Origin: Chlorobaculum tepidum TLS
Lineage (GTDB): Bacteria; Bacteroidota; Chlorobiia; Chlorobiales; Chlorobiaceae
NCBI RefSeq assembly: GCF_000006985.1
Contig: NC_002932.3
Span: 395,501 to 459,500, forward strand
Length of the DNA stretch: 64,000 nucleotides
Direction of reading: 5' to 3'
Below the pieces are notes generated by a model. That model saw nothing but the letters and a program-made list of their open reading frames with translations. It made no database searches and was not told where the DNA came from. The position numbers and the translations under genes are program-made. Positions 10,229-24,666 of the stretch are shown in pieces. Positions within the stretch are counted from its first letter, which is position 1, and each line of letters starts with the position of its first letter.

Positions 10229-11084
10229 CGCTTTTTTGATTCTCTTTCAATGTTTTCAAAACCTTTCGCGCTGCGCCAATTGTCATCACATTGCCAGGCA
10301 GCGTGAAGCCGTCCTTCGAGACGAGAATCTCGATCAGATGCGCGATGCGCGGCAGGCGAAGCCCGGCCTGCCGCACGAGATCGCGATGCTCGACTATCGC
10401 CGATATTTCGCCCTCGAAGAGCACCCGCCCCCGCTCCATGATGCAGACGCGGTCGCAGAAAAGCGGTGCCATTTCGATGTCGTGCGTGGCGACCACCACC
10501 GTCATCCCACGGGAGCGCTGCAACTCGCGGATGAAGCGCATGATGGCGTCCGCGCCCTGCGGATCGAGTCCGGCGGTTGGCTCATCGAGCAGCAGCACCG
10601 ACGGCTCCATCGCCAGCACCCCGGCCAGCGCCACCCGCTTTTTCTGCCCGAAGCTGAGGTGGTGCACCGGCTTGCGCGCTAGTGCCGACACGCCGACAAG
10701 CTCCATCGCCGCCTCGATCCGCCGCCGCGTCTCCGGCTCCGGCAGGCCGAGGTTGCAGAGGCCGAAGGAGATGTCTTCGTAAACGCTCGACGCGAAGAGC
10801 TGCGCGTCGGGGTTCTGGAAGACGATGCCGACCTTCTGCCGCAGCGCCTTCAGGCCGCGAGCCGAGTAGTCGAGCGGCTCATCGAGCAGCAGCACCCGGC
10901 CCGATTGCGGCTTCAGGATGCCGTTAAAACTGAGCAGGAGCGACGACTTGCCCGCGCCGTTGCTGCCGAGCAACGCGGTGACCTGGCCCGCGCGGATCGA
11001 AAGATCGACGCCATCGAGCGCCAAGGTGCCGTCCGGCCAGACGCACCGGAGCGCCTCGGTTCGGAGAATATCCGGCGACGGCAT
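10215..11084 (-). CDS. cbiO: cobalt ECF transporter ATPase CbiO
   Basis: ATP-binding subunit of the CbiMNQO energy-coupling-factor importer that supplies Co(II) for corrin synthesis. The 289-residue protein has the Walker A motif [11 protein letters not shown], a Q-loop at [11 protein letters not shown], the signature LSFGQKKR and Walker [16 protein letters not shown]. The ATG at 11084 overlaps the cbiQ stop (ATGA). The frame is open much further upstream, but only in the shadow of cbiQ. It is probably a homodimer at the membrane bound to CbiQ. Confidence 0.95.
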
Positions 11085-11869
11085 CAGAAGAGCCTCCCGA
11101 AATGCGTTGCGACGGCGACGCAAAGCAACGCCGCCTCGACCAACGCAATGCCAGCAAGCGACGGCTGCCGCGCTCCGCTCGTTGGCGCGAGCACGCGGAT
11201 CGCGCCGTCGTAGCCCCGGCACTCCATGGCCACGTACAGCTCCTCTGAACGCCTTGCCGAAAATACGAAAAGATTCGAGGCGAGCGCGGAGAGCGAGCGG
11301 AACGTTGCCTGCAGGCCGGCATATCCGAGACGTGACTTCTGGGCTGTGGCTATCGCCGACGACGTATCGAAAAGCTGAAAAACAAAACGATAGACCAGCA
11401 ACGTCATCTCGACGAAGAGTGGCGGGAGGCCGACCGAAGCCATCGAGCGGGCAAGGTCGGCGACCGGCGTGGTGAAGGCGATGACGTAGAGGCACGAGAC
11501 CGACGCGAGCGCCCTGAAACAGAGATGCGCCGCCATCGCGAGTCCGGCGGAGGTGACGCCGACGTGCACTCCGCCGAGCGGCGCGGAGACGATGAACGCT
11601 TCCGGAGATGCGGATGCATCCACGGCCACCGCAATGGTTCCAATCAGGAGAAATCCCGCCGGAAGAGTCAGCCAGCGAAGGTAATCGACTGGCCGCACGC
11701 CGCCCTTCACGACAACCGTGATTCCCATCAAGAGAAGCACCAGCAGGGAAAACACAATGGAATCGGCCCACAGCACCATCGCGATCGGCGGCAGCGCGTA
11801 GAAAAGCTTGTATACCGGCGCGACATCGCGCAGCCGGGAACGGGCGGCGTGTTCGTCAAGCGTCATCAT
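11084..11869 (-). CDS. cbiQ: cobalt ECF transporter transmembrane subunit CbiQ
   Basis: Coupling (T) component of the cobalt importer. The 261-residue protein has five to six predicted hydrophobic segments, for example around the [13 protein letters not shown] stretch. A cytoplasmic region near the C-terminal third carries the ECRGYDG element, the conserved Ala/Arg-Gly motif through which T subunits contact CbiO. Two consecutive ATG codons occur at 11869 and 11866. The first gives an ATGA overlap with the cbiN stop and was chosen. Confidence 0.93.
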
Positions 11870-12183
11870 TGCTGCTCGAAACCGGAAGCTTCATGCTTGC
11901 CTCGCAGAAATCCGAGGCCGTAGCCCAGCACGCCCGCGCCGATGGCCGCCTGCAACGCAAAGAGCAGGCTCTCGACCTCGCCGCCCGGCGGCTCCCAGAA
12001 TGGCGTGAACCACCGCTTGTACTCCGGGTGCAGTTGCGTAATGGCATGTTCGGCCTGGTCGTCCGAACCGCCGAACTCGGCGTGTTTGAGGCTCATCAGC
12101 GGTACGGCGGCCAGCGCGATCACCAGCACACCGAGCAACAGATTTTTCACGAGCAGATTGCTCTTTGTCGAAGCTTTTGTCAT
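11866..12183 (-). CDS. cbiN: cobalt ECF transporter accessory subunit CbiN
   Basis: Small membrane subunit needed for Co(II) loading of CbiM. The ~105-residue protein has two hydrophobic segments (about residues 10-30 and 75-95). They flank a periplasmic loop containing DQAEHAITQLHPEYKRWF and FWEPPGGEVESLLFALQA, the typical CbiN pattern. The ATG at 12183 shares a base with the cbiM stop (TGATG), and a strong GGGAGGTGA Shine-Dalgarno lies in the cbiM tail. A GTG at 12186 is a less likely start. Confidence 0.93.
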   Translation of the reverse strand: MTKASTKSNLLVKNLLLGVLVIALAAVPLMSLKHAEFGGSDDQAEHAITQLHPEYKRWFTPFWEPPGGEVESLLFALQAAIGAGVLGYGLGFLRGKHEASGFEQQ

Positions 12184-12938
12184 CACTTCACCTCCCTGGA
12201 AAGCGACTGCGCGCCAAAGAATGATTGACCCGTGTAGGCCATGATGGCGTTATAGACCATCACCGTCAGGATGCCCTCGCTCACGGCGAGCGGAACCTGG
12301 GTGATGGCGAAAATACCGAGGAACTTGACCGCCGAAGCGACAACGCCGCCGGTGATGGAAGGGAACGCGAAGGCGAGCTGAAAAGAGGTGACCACGTAAG
12401 TTGCCAGATCGCCAATCGAAGCAGCGACAAAGACCGACAGCCAGCGCGGCGAGCGCAAACTGTCGAAAAGTTTGTACAAACCCCATGACACGAACGGCCC
12501 GGTAATCGCCATCGAAAATGCGTTCGCGCCGAGCGTGGTCAAGCCACCATGCGCCAGCAGCAGCGCCTGGAAGAGCAGCACGATCGCGCCGAGCACGCTC
12601 ATCACCGACGGCCCGAACATGATCGCCCCAAGCCCGACGCCGGTCGGGTGCGAGCAACTCCCGGTCACGGAGGGAATCTTGAGCGATGAGAGCACGAAGG
12701 CGAACGCCCCCGCCATGGCCAGCAGCAGCTTCATGCGCGGATTGCTCGCCACGATCCGGCGCAGGGAGATGAAGCCGAGCACGAAAAACGGCAGCGACAC
12801 CAGCCACCAGAACAGGCTCCAGCCCGGCGGCAGGAAGCCCTCCATGATGTGCATGGCATAAGCCTCGCCGCCACCGAAGAGCATAAAAGCCACGGCCATC
12901 GAGGCCACGGCGAAAAAGCGGAATTTCAAATTGGTCAT
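12183..12938 (-). CDS. cbiM: cobalt ECF transporter substrate-binding membrane subunit CbiM
   Basis: Substrate-specific (S) component of the cobalt importer. After an N-terminal signal-like segment ending near AYA, the mature protein begins [10 protein letters not shown]. The N-terminal Met-His forms the square-planar Co(II) site with a later His, here in the [11 protein letters not shown] loop. Multiple hydrophobic helices follow in the 251-residue protein. The ATG has an AGGAGG Shine-Dalgarno in AAAGGAGGATAACC. The gene starts 12 bases after the outer-membrane protein gene and shares its riboswitch. Confidence 0.95.
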   Translation of the reverse strand: MTNLKFRFFAVASMAVAFMLFGGGEAYAMHIMEGFLPPGWSLFWWLVSLPFFVLGFISLRRIVASNPRMKLLLAMAGAFAFVLSSLKIPSVTGSCSHPTGVGLGAIMFGPSVMSVLGAIVLLFQALLLAHGGLTTLGANAFSMAITGPFVSWGLYKLFDSLRSPRWLSVFVAASIGDLATYVVTSFQLAFAFPSITGGVVASAVKFLGIFAITQVPLAVSEGILTVMVYNAIMAYTGQSFFGAQSLSREVK

Positions 12939-12950
12939 GGTTATCCTCCT

Positions 12951-13742
12951 TTAATTGAATCGTGCGGCCAGGCCCAGCAGCACAGCCGTATCAGGTTCGG
13001 CATCGTTCAAACCACCCTTGATGCCAAAATCGAAATCGAAATCTTTGGTGATGCTGTAAGTCAGTCCACCAATAAGAAATGCAGGATGTGTGCGTGAACC
13101 CTTCTCTGTGGCCGTTTCGAGACCGATATCGGCAACTGCCCTGAGCTTTTCCGAAAACGCATATTCGCCCGCAAGGGATGCGTTCCAGATGTCCTTGTTG
13201 CACGCTGCGTCATCCGCGTCAAGTGCGTAAGCGTTGCGATGGTAGCCGGCGTTGGCGTGCAGCGTCAGCGCCCCGAACTCTTTTGTGGCGATCAGCACCG
13301 CGCCGCCGGTCACCCGACCAGTACCGAGGCCCCTGTCGGCGTCACCGGTCGGCAACGAAATGCCGGGTTTCACGGCAAGGCTGAGACCACTCTTTTCGTT
13401 TTCCAGGAAGCGCCACTTGAGTTCGACCGTCATATCGCCGATGCCGCTTTCATCGTCGGTAACGAGCTGCCCTTGCCGATGCTGATACCACTGGTACGGC
13501 AAGGTGACAATAACATCCATGCGCTTTGCGACGCCATACGAAATCACCGTTGTCGCGTCGTCTTCACGATCCTTGATGCGGACGCCGCCATCGGTCCTGC
13601 TGCTGGTGGAAAATTCTGTATGGAGCTCTATCTGCCAGCCGCCGGCGCCCTGGGTGCCGGTATCGTCGGTCGTGAGGGGATAGGCCGCGTAAGCCGGAGC
13701 GGCGTAGCACAGTAGTGCTGTCGCCATAACATATTGTTTCAT
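12951..13742 (-). CDS. predicted outer-membrane beta-barrel protein in the cobalt operon
   Basis: A ~263-residue protein with a signal peptide ending AAPAYA. The mature sequence alternates polar and hydrophobic residues in beta-strand fashion (LPYQWYQHR, VELKWRF, LSLAVKPGISLPTGDADRG) and ends with a short strand and terminal Phe-Asn (AARFN). It resembles the MetA/phenol-degradation 'transporter' type of outer-membrane barrel (DUF3187-like). ATG 13742 was preferred to GTG 13748 because it gives a cleaner signal peptide. Its place between the cobalamin riboswitch and cbiM suggests an outer-membrane channel for cobalt entry, an inference from context only. Confidence 0.75.
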   Translation of the reverse strand: MKQYVMATALLCYAAPAYAAYPLTTDDTGTQGAGGWQIELHTEFSTSSRTDGGVRIKDREDDATTVISYGVAKRMDVIVTLPYQWYQHRQGQLVTDDESGIGDMTVELKWRFLENEKSGLSLAVKPGISLPTGDADRGLGTGRVTGGAVLIATKEFGALTLHANAGYHRNAYALDADDAACNKDIWNASLAGEYAFSEKLRAVADIGLETATEKGSRTHPAFLIGGLTYSITKDFDFDFGIKGGLNDAEPDTAVLLGLAARFN

Positions 13743-13761
13743 AACCACTTGTTTTCTTGCT

Positions 13762-14088
13762 TCAGTTGAGTTGCCAGAACGGAATGGCGGTCAGCGGATG
13801 ACCGGCGACGGTAAAACCGTCATGCCCTTGATGATCGTGTTGACAGTGTTGACCGGATTGACGCGAAAAAGGCGAACAATAGCCGATAAGATGAGTGCGA
13901 CAGGATCGATGGGGGGCGATGGAAAACAGCACGAATCGCGCCGGGACGCCGAAAGGCGAGCGGAACAGATCGTGATAGACAGGAGGAACGAATCGACTGA
14001 AAAGCGAGCGGAACAGTCGGCTGCGCATCGACCGGATCGATGCCCGAACCCAGCCTGTTCCGAAAAGCGGAACGGAGTTGTGTTTCAT
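13762..14088 (-). CDS. possible small His-rich protein between riboswitch and outer-membrane gene
   Basis: A 108-codon frame begins with ATG 38 bases after the riboswitch and ends 19 bases before the next gene, which is normal operon spacing. Its C-terminal part has a metal-binding-like HCQHDHQGHDG cluster. There is no recognised domain and no clear Shine-Dalgarno, and other frames in the same stretch are also open. The coding sequence repeats TTCCGCTCG-like units and contains a GTTCCG-ctttt-CGGAAC hairpin at 14057-14073. It may instead be untranslated leader. Low confidence. Confidence 0.25.
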   Translation of the reverse strand: MKHNSVPLFGTGWVRASIRSMRSRLFRSLFSRFVPPVYHDLFRSPFGVPARFVLFSIAPHRSCRTHLIGYCSPFSRQSGQHCQHDHQGHDGFTVAGHPLTAIPFWQLN

Positions 14089-14126
14089 GGTAGTATGTTG
14101 CTTTATTCCCGAAGCCAAAAAATATG

Positions 14127-14312
14127 AGGCAGGTCTTCTGACTTTCCCGGATTCTGCCGGCCTTCCCATCCCTGAACGGGACAGTGGCATTGTCGGCAAA
14201 CCTTGTCGCCAGCCTTGCGGCCAGCGCGGAATTACAGCAGCGGGTACTGTTCCGGACTCTCACCGGATTCCCTTTTAAGCCCGTATGTTTCCATGGCGGG
14301 CACCACATAATC
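14127..14312 (-). promoter_or_regulatory. cobalamin riboswitch 1 (upstream of cobalt import / corrin synthesis operon)
   Basis: Read on the minus strand, this has the canonical AdoCbl aptamer order: a GGTGCCCGCCATG-like P3 entry, the core GGGAATCCGGTGAGAGTCC, the B12-box region ACAGTACCCGCTGCTGTAA, and the closing GTCAGAAGACCTGCC. It precedes the outer-membrane protein-cbiMNQO-cobA-cbi operon and should repress it when adenosylcobalamin is plentiful. The ~385-base gap to the first confident gene is long, so the expression platform is unclear. Confidence 0.95.
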
Positions 14313-14423
14313 GGATGAAGTATAAGAAAAAGAAGGGTCTGGGCAAATGCTGGACGATTTTTTTTCAGCCCGAACAGGACGCCCCCCGAGGCAGGGACAC
14401 TCTTTTCAATTCATCATTCTCCC

Positions 14424-15431
14424 TTACTCTTTCCCGCTCTCCATAATAATGTGCTTGATCGAGCTGGCGAGGTGGGAGACGATGTCTTGCGCCAGGCTGC
14501 TGCTTGATGTTGGCGCGGTGACGGTGTCGAGACTTTCGATGCCCGCCTTCTTGACGGCGTTGCTGATGGTGACGGAGAGGATCGGGTTGCATTCCTTGAC
14601 GATCTCTTTGAGCATGAATGCCGCTTCGAACATGCTTTGCTGCACAATCTCCTCCTTGTCTTCGAGCGAGAGCACCTGGCAGTGCTTCGAGGCAATGATG
14701 CCGGCAAGGCAGGTGAGGTAGGTGTTGGTTGCGCCCGCAAGGAACAGGTTCAGGAAGAATGGTGTCAGGAGGTTTCCTCCCGGCAGCAAAGAGGAGAGTG
14801 TATTGCTGAACGAGCACTGGATGATCGGCTTGATGTGCGCCGGAAGCTCACCCTTGTTGAAATCCGACAGCGGCAGGCACTCGTAGACCGATCTGAGCAG
14901 TCGCAGGAACTCCCTGATCGAGTGTTTGTGGTGGTATCTCGCGTAGATGTTCCAGACAAGCTTGATGTTGTTGACCAGCGATGTCGTCGTGCCGTAGGAG
15001 GTATTCTGGGCGAAAGCGCCGATGAAGAAGTTTTTCGTGGCTACGGTTTTGGTTGTGTTGAGCGCATCGACCTCGTGGAGTTTGATATTGGCCTTGATCC
15101 AGCGCAGGTCGTGCTCCTTTCTGCCGCCGTCAGGATGGGCGTGGTGCACGGCGAGCGATTTGCCCAGCCAGGCGATATACGGCTCGAAGTTGCTGCCTCC
15201 GACCCGGTCGGCCAGCGGAGGCGCTTTCGGTGCGCTCCAGAGCCGCAAACCGGTGAAAAGCGTAACGGCGAAAAAGAGAACCCAAAGGGCAAGGAATGCA
15301 TAGCCGGAGTAGGGGAGAAGGCCGTTCAGTACTACCGAAAGACTGTAGAGCTGGTTGACGGCAATGGCCGCCAGGAGAAGGATGATGAACGAGGCAGACA
15401 GCCTCAACCAGGAGAGCAGTTGTTTCTTCAT
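14424..15431 (-). CDS. DUF697-like integral membrane protein
   Basis: A ~335-residue protein starting MKKQLLSWLRL. It has two N-terminal transmembrane helices (about residues 10-32 and 40-62), a long soluble region, and a C-terminal hydrophobic pair around LLTPFFLNLFLAGATNTYLTCL and the following segments. This arrangement resembles DUF697/YcjF-type membrane proteins. The function is unknown. The frame continues to a TTG at 15509; the ATG at 15431, directly before the hydrophobic helices, seems likelier, although neither start has a good Shine-Dalgarno. It is probably co-transcribed with the NPD gene 117 bases upstream. Confidence 0.65.
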   Translation of the reverse strand: MKKQLLSWLRLSASFIILLLAAIAVNQLYSLSVVLNGLLPYSGYAFLALWVLFFAVTLFTGLRLWSAPKAPPLADRVGGSNFEPYIAWLGKSLAVHHAHPDGGRKEHDLRWIKANIKLHEVDALNTTKTVATKNFFIGAFAQNTSYGTTTSLVNNIKLVWNIYARYHHKHSIREFLRLLRSVYECLPLSDFNKGELPAHIKPIIQCSFSNTLSSLLPGGNLLTPFFLNLFLAGATNTYLTCLAGIIASKHCQVLSLEDKEEIVQQSMFEAAFMLKEIVKECNPILSVTISNAVKKAGIESLDTVTAPTSSSSLAQDIVSHLASSIKHIIMESGKE

Positions 15432-15548
15432 GTTGGAAGGAGGCTGTTTTCTGGTTGGAACATGGTGACGGAACAGGCGCGAGAGACGCACTTGTTCCTT
15501 TCCATCCAAGGTAAGCTATCTGATTGTCTGAGGCAAAAAGACTGACGC

Positions 15549-16811
15549 TCACCCTTGCTTTTTGATCTCCGGTTTTCTGATCGAGTGGTTTTCGCTCAGG
15601 AGGTAGTCCATGAAAATATCCTCGGCGGAAGGTAACTGCCAGGAGCCGTCCGGCAACCGGTTGACGGTCTCCTTCAGCCGTGAAACCGTATGGCCGCAGG
15701 TCCAGCAGTCGTAGCGAGCCATGCCGGTGCAGAGGCAGGTGTGGTTTTTGACCACGAAACGGCCCTCTGCGGGGTTCCTTGATTCGAGCGCCTCGTAGTA
15801 ATCGTCGATATAGGAGCATTGACCGTTGTTATCGAGCAGATAGCCAAGTCCTTCGCAGTTCGGCTTTCTGCTGTAGTACAGGGTCGGCGACTGTTTCAGC
15901 ATTCGCATCGGATAACCGGTAGGCGATGAAAGGTTGACCTCCACATCCTCCGGGCTGGCGTTGATGTAATGCTGCTTGACCTCGTCCGGCAGGCCAGACT
16001 CCCTGGCGATGGTGAATCGCGTGGCCACCTGCACGGCGGCAGCGCCCGCTTGCAGGTACTCGACCGCATCGGTGCCGGTGAAGATGCCGCCCGCAGGAAT
16101 GATCGGAATATCCAGATTTTCCTTTTTGAGAAAGGCGAGCGTTTCAGCCACGATGGATTGCAGGCTTTGCGACTGCCAGTCGTCTGGGCCGAAGCCGAGA
16201 TGGCCACCGGCCAGCGGACCTTCGACCACAATGTAGTCTGGCGGCCGCTGCAAACGCATGGCTCGTTTCAGGAAGATCGAGAGGGCTCGCACCGACGAGA
16301 TGACGATGCCGAGCTTGACGTCACGGAACCGTTCGTGCTCGCTGATAAGATCGAGGCTTCTCAGATGGAGTCCGGCGGCCAGCGTGATGCCGTCGATTCC
16401 CGCTTCCATGGCTGCCTCCATGCGCACCTTGAGTGTCGCGGCGGAGTTGTTCATCGTAAGCTTCTCCATGCAATTCATGAAGATCGCTCCATTGCCTGTT
16501 TTCTGACTGATGGTATGGGATACAAACCGCTTCTGAGCTTCGGCGAGCTGTTCCAGATCGAAATGCACCGACGATTTGTCGCGATTGTTGACGTTCGACG
16601 CATACATCTGGCGCTTGTCGGCTACGTATGAGGTTCCAAACAGCTGGTCGCAGACAAACATCACCTCGGCATCGGAAATATGACCAATACCTCCCAGCCG
16701 TTCCGCCGACAAGGCGAGCTCCGAGGTCGAGATATTGACCCCCATGCCACCGATGACGATGGGGATATACTCTTTTCCGCCGAGCTTTAATCTGAAATTA
16801 TTGACGTTCAT
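15549..16811 (-). CDS. NPD-family FMN-dependent oxidoreductase (nitronate monooxygenase-like) with Cys-rich tail
   Basis: A TIM-barrel flavoprotein of about 420 residues. IPIVIGGMGVNIS near the N-terminus, EGPLAGGHLG in the middle, and the phosphate-binding IIPAGGIFTG plus AAAVQVATRF segments define the 2-nitropropane dioxygenase / enoyl-reductase-like family. The C-terminal ~90 residues add a cysteine cluster (NHTCLCTGMARYDCWTCGH) not found in simple nitronate monooxygenases, which could bind a metal or an Fe-S centre. ATG 16811 gives the conserved start MNVNNFRLKLGGKEY; the frame above it is leader. The physiological substrate is unknown. Nitronate detoxification or a lipid-related enoyl reduction are both possible. 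Confidence 0.8.
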   Translation of the reverse strand: MNVNNFRLKLGGKEYIPIVIGGMGVNISTSELALSAERLGGIGHISDAEVMFVCDQLFGTSYVADKRQMYASNVNNRDKSSVHFDLEQLAEAQKRFVSHTISQKTGNGAIFMNCMEKLTMNNSAATLKVRMEAAMEAGIDGITLAAGLHLRSLDLISEHERFRDVKLGIVISSVRALSIFLKRAMRLQRPPDYIVVEGPLAGGHLGFGPDDWQSQSLQSIVAETLAFLKKENLDIPIIPAGGIFTGTDAVEYLQAGAAAVQVATRFTIARESGLPDEVKQHYINASPEDVEVNLSSPTGYPMRMLKQSPTLYYSRKPNCEGLGYLLDNNGQCSYIDDYYEALESRNPAEGRFVVKNHTCLCTGMARYDCWTCGHTVSRLKETVNRLPDGSWQLPSAEDIFMDYLLSENHSIRKPEIKKQG

Positions 16812-16847
16812 GGTGTTCAGATCTGATACGTGCTGGTTACTGAAGTG

Positions 16848-16903
16848 CCGCCCGGTGGGCGCTGGCTTGTTCCTCCGTCCGACGGGCAACGGTAGCCGTT
16901 GCC
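16848..16903 (-). promoter_or_regulatory. two-hairpin leader upstream of the NPD gene
   Basis: Two adjacent inverted repeats lie 37-92 bases before the start codon: GGCAACGG-tag-CCGTTGCC (16885-16903, perfect 8 bp) and a CGCCC-ggt-GGGCG stem near 16849-16861. There is no T run, so they are not terminators. They may be a structured mRNA leader or an operator. No known riboswitch class is recognised. Confidence 0.35.
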
Positions 16904-17145
16904 ATGGGCTCAGGTTCGGTCATCAAGCGTCAAAAATCATATAAGATATAATATTTCGAACGATAATGCCATAACAGGGTGTTCAACGCCTTATAAAAAA
17001 TACCCTTGTCGCAGGAATTTCAGGGGGTTGCACGTCGCTGAGAGAATGTTTGAGAATGGTTTTTCAGAATATTAAATTGCCAAGCCTGTAAATGGCGCAC
17101 TCTTTCCTTTTTCAAGAATCAATTTACGAGCACAAGGAGCGTTAC

Positions 17146-17889
17146 ATGAAGAAACTTGTCCTGCTGAGGCACGGCGAAAGCCAGTGGAACCGGGAGAACC
17201 GTTTCACCGGATGGGTGGATGTTGATCTTTCCGAGAAAGGAAGAGAAGAGGCGAGAACCGCTGGCCAGCTGCTCAAGGATGAGGGTTTCGTGTTTGACCT
17301 CGCCTACACTTCGGTGCTCAAGCGCGCCATCAGGACGCTCTGGACGGTGCTCGACGAGATGAATCTCATGTGGATTCCCGTCACAAAAAACTGGCGTCTC
17401 AACGAACGCCATTACGGAGCATTGCAGGGGCTCAACAAGGCAGAGACTGCCCAGCGCCACGGCGACGAGCAGGTGCTGATCTGGCGCCGCAGCTACGACA
17501 CGCCGCCACCGGCTCTCACCGAGAGCGATGAGTTCTGGCCGGGCAAGGACCCGCGCTATGCTTCGCTGTCCTCTCAGGAACTGCCTGCCACGGAGTGCCT
17601 GAAGGATACGGTTGCGCGCTTCCTTCCCTACTGGCACGAGACTATTGCACCGCAGATTCGCGATGGCAAGAATGTCATTATTACAGCTCACGGTAATTCG
17701 CTCAGGGCGCTGGTCAAATATCTCGACAACATTTCGGATGAGGATATCGTCGGTCTGAACATTCCTACCGGTATTCCGCTGGTGTACGAGCTTGACGACG
17801 ATCTCAAGCCGCTGAAGAGTTACTATCTGGGCGACCAGGAGGAGCTGAAGAAAAAGGTGGAGGTCGTCGTCAAACAGGGCAAAGCCTGA
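17146..17889 (+). CDS. gpmA: 2,3-bisphosphoglycerate-dependent phosphoglycerate mutase
   Basis: Interconverts 3- and 2-phosphoglycerate in glycolysis/gluconeogenesis. The 247-residue protein has the phosphohistidine motif [10 protein letters not shown] at residues 5-14, the [13 protein letters not shown] substrate loop, the EAL-like WPGKDPRY segment and the second catalytic His in [10 protein letters not shown]. All are in the order and length of the dPGM family. ATG 17146 is preceded by AAGGAG 7 bases upstream. The longer frame from 17092 lacks these signals. It is a stand-alone gene divergent from the NPD gene. Confidence 0.97.
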   Translation: MKKLVLLRHGESQWNRENRFTGWVDVDLSEKGREEARTAGQLLKDEGFVFDLAYTSVLKRAIRTLWTVLDEMNLMWIPVTKNWRLNERHYGALQGLNKAETAQRHGDEQVLIWRRSYDTPPPALTESDEFWPGKDPRYASLSSQELPATECLKDTVARFLPYWHETIAPQIRDGKNVIITAHGNSLRALVKYLDNISDEDIVGLNIPTGIPLVYELDDDLKPLKSYYLGDQEELKKKVEVVVKQGKA

Positions 17890-18037
17890 ACTTTCAAGGA
17901 CTTCCGGTTTCGCGACATTCTGTTTGGCCTGAAGCTTTTGGCTTGAAGGTAAAAGGTCATGAATTTTCTGTTCAATACCTTATATTCTGGCCTTTGCGCA
18001 AGGAAAGTCCTGTATTTTTGAATTTTTCTGAATTGAT

Positions 18038-22654
<4,617 letters not shown>

Positions 22655-22690
22655 AATTGGGCGAGTCGCCTGAACAACGTATTACGACCT

Positions 22691-24163
<1,473 letters not shown>

Positions 24164-24227
24164 ACGAATCGGCAACCGACTGTGTTTGAAGAGGACGAAA
24201 AAGGCTGAATAAATCCGGATACGTTGT

Positions 24228-24497
24228 ATGGAACAGCAAAAACTGAGGGAGCTGCTCGAAACCCTGCATCAGGAGCTGGGGCAGATTGGAACGGTCGATG
24301 AAAAGACCGCAGAGGTGCTTGCCACGCTGAATGAGGACATCTCGAAGCTCATCGAAGGCGGCAAGGACGCCGCCGAGAATGAGGAGAGTCTGACGGATAG
24401 AATGGGTGAAGCAGTGGCCCATTTCGAGGAGGAGCATCCTCGCCTTAGCATGTTGATCCAGCACGTGCTCGATAGCCTCGCCCGTATGGGACTGTAA
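24228..24497 (+). CDS. DUF4404-like small helical protein
   Basis: An 89-residue acidic protein without cysteines or membrane segments. It has heptad-like Leu spacing (LRELLETLHQELGQ, LATLNEDISKLIEGG) and the ending HPRLSMLIQHVLDSLARMGL that I associate with the DUF4404 family. The function is unknown. It follows gltD by 64 bases and may be the last gene of that transcript. The ORF is open on both strands here, but the plus-strand product has the coherent amphipathic pattern. Confidence 0.7.
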   Translation: MEQQKLRELLETLHQELGQIGTVDEKTAEVLATLNEDISKLIEGGKDAAENEESLTDRMGEAVAHFEEEHPRLSMLIQHVLDSLARMGL

Positions 24498-24666
24498 GCA
24501 CAGGCGAAGTATAAATTGAGAATACTAAATGACTGTGAACGGTAAGAGTAGACCTGTGTGTCTGCCCTTTCATTCAGCCAGGATCGAAAAATTTCAGGGC
24601 ATCAGTCAAATAATTTCAATAGCGTGAACGTGTCGGCAATAACCGCGCAATCACAACCGCTACCAA

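Noticed and set aside
13820-14308. 162-codon minus-strand frame covering riboswitch 1
   Set aside because: It overlaps the aptamer core, so the conserved RNA explains the sequence; the product is not protein-like.
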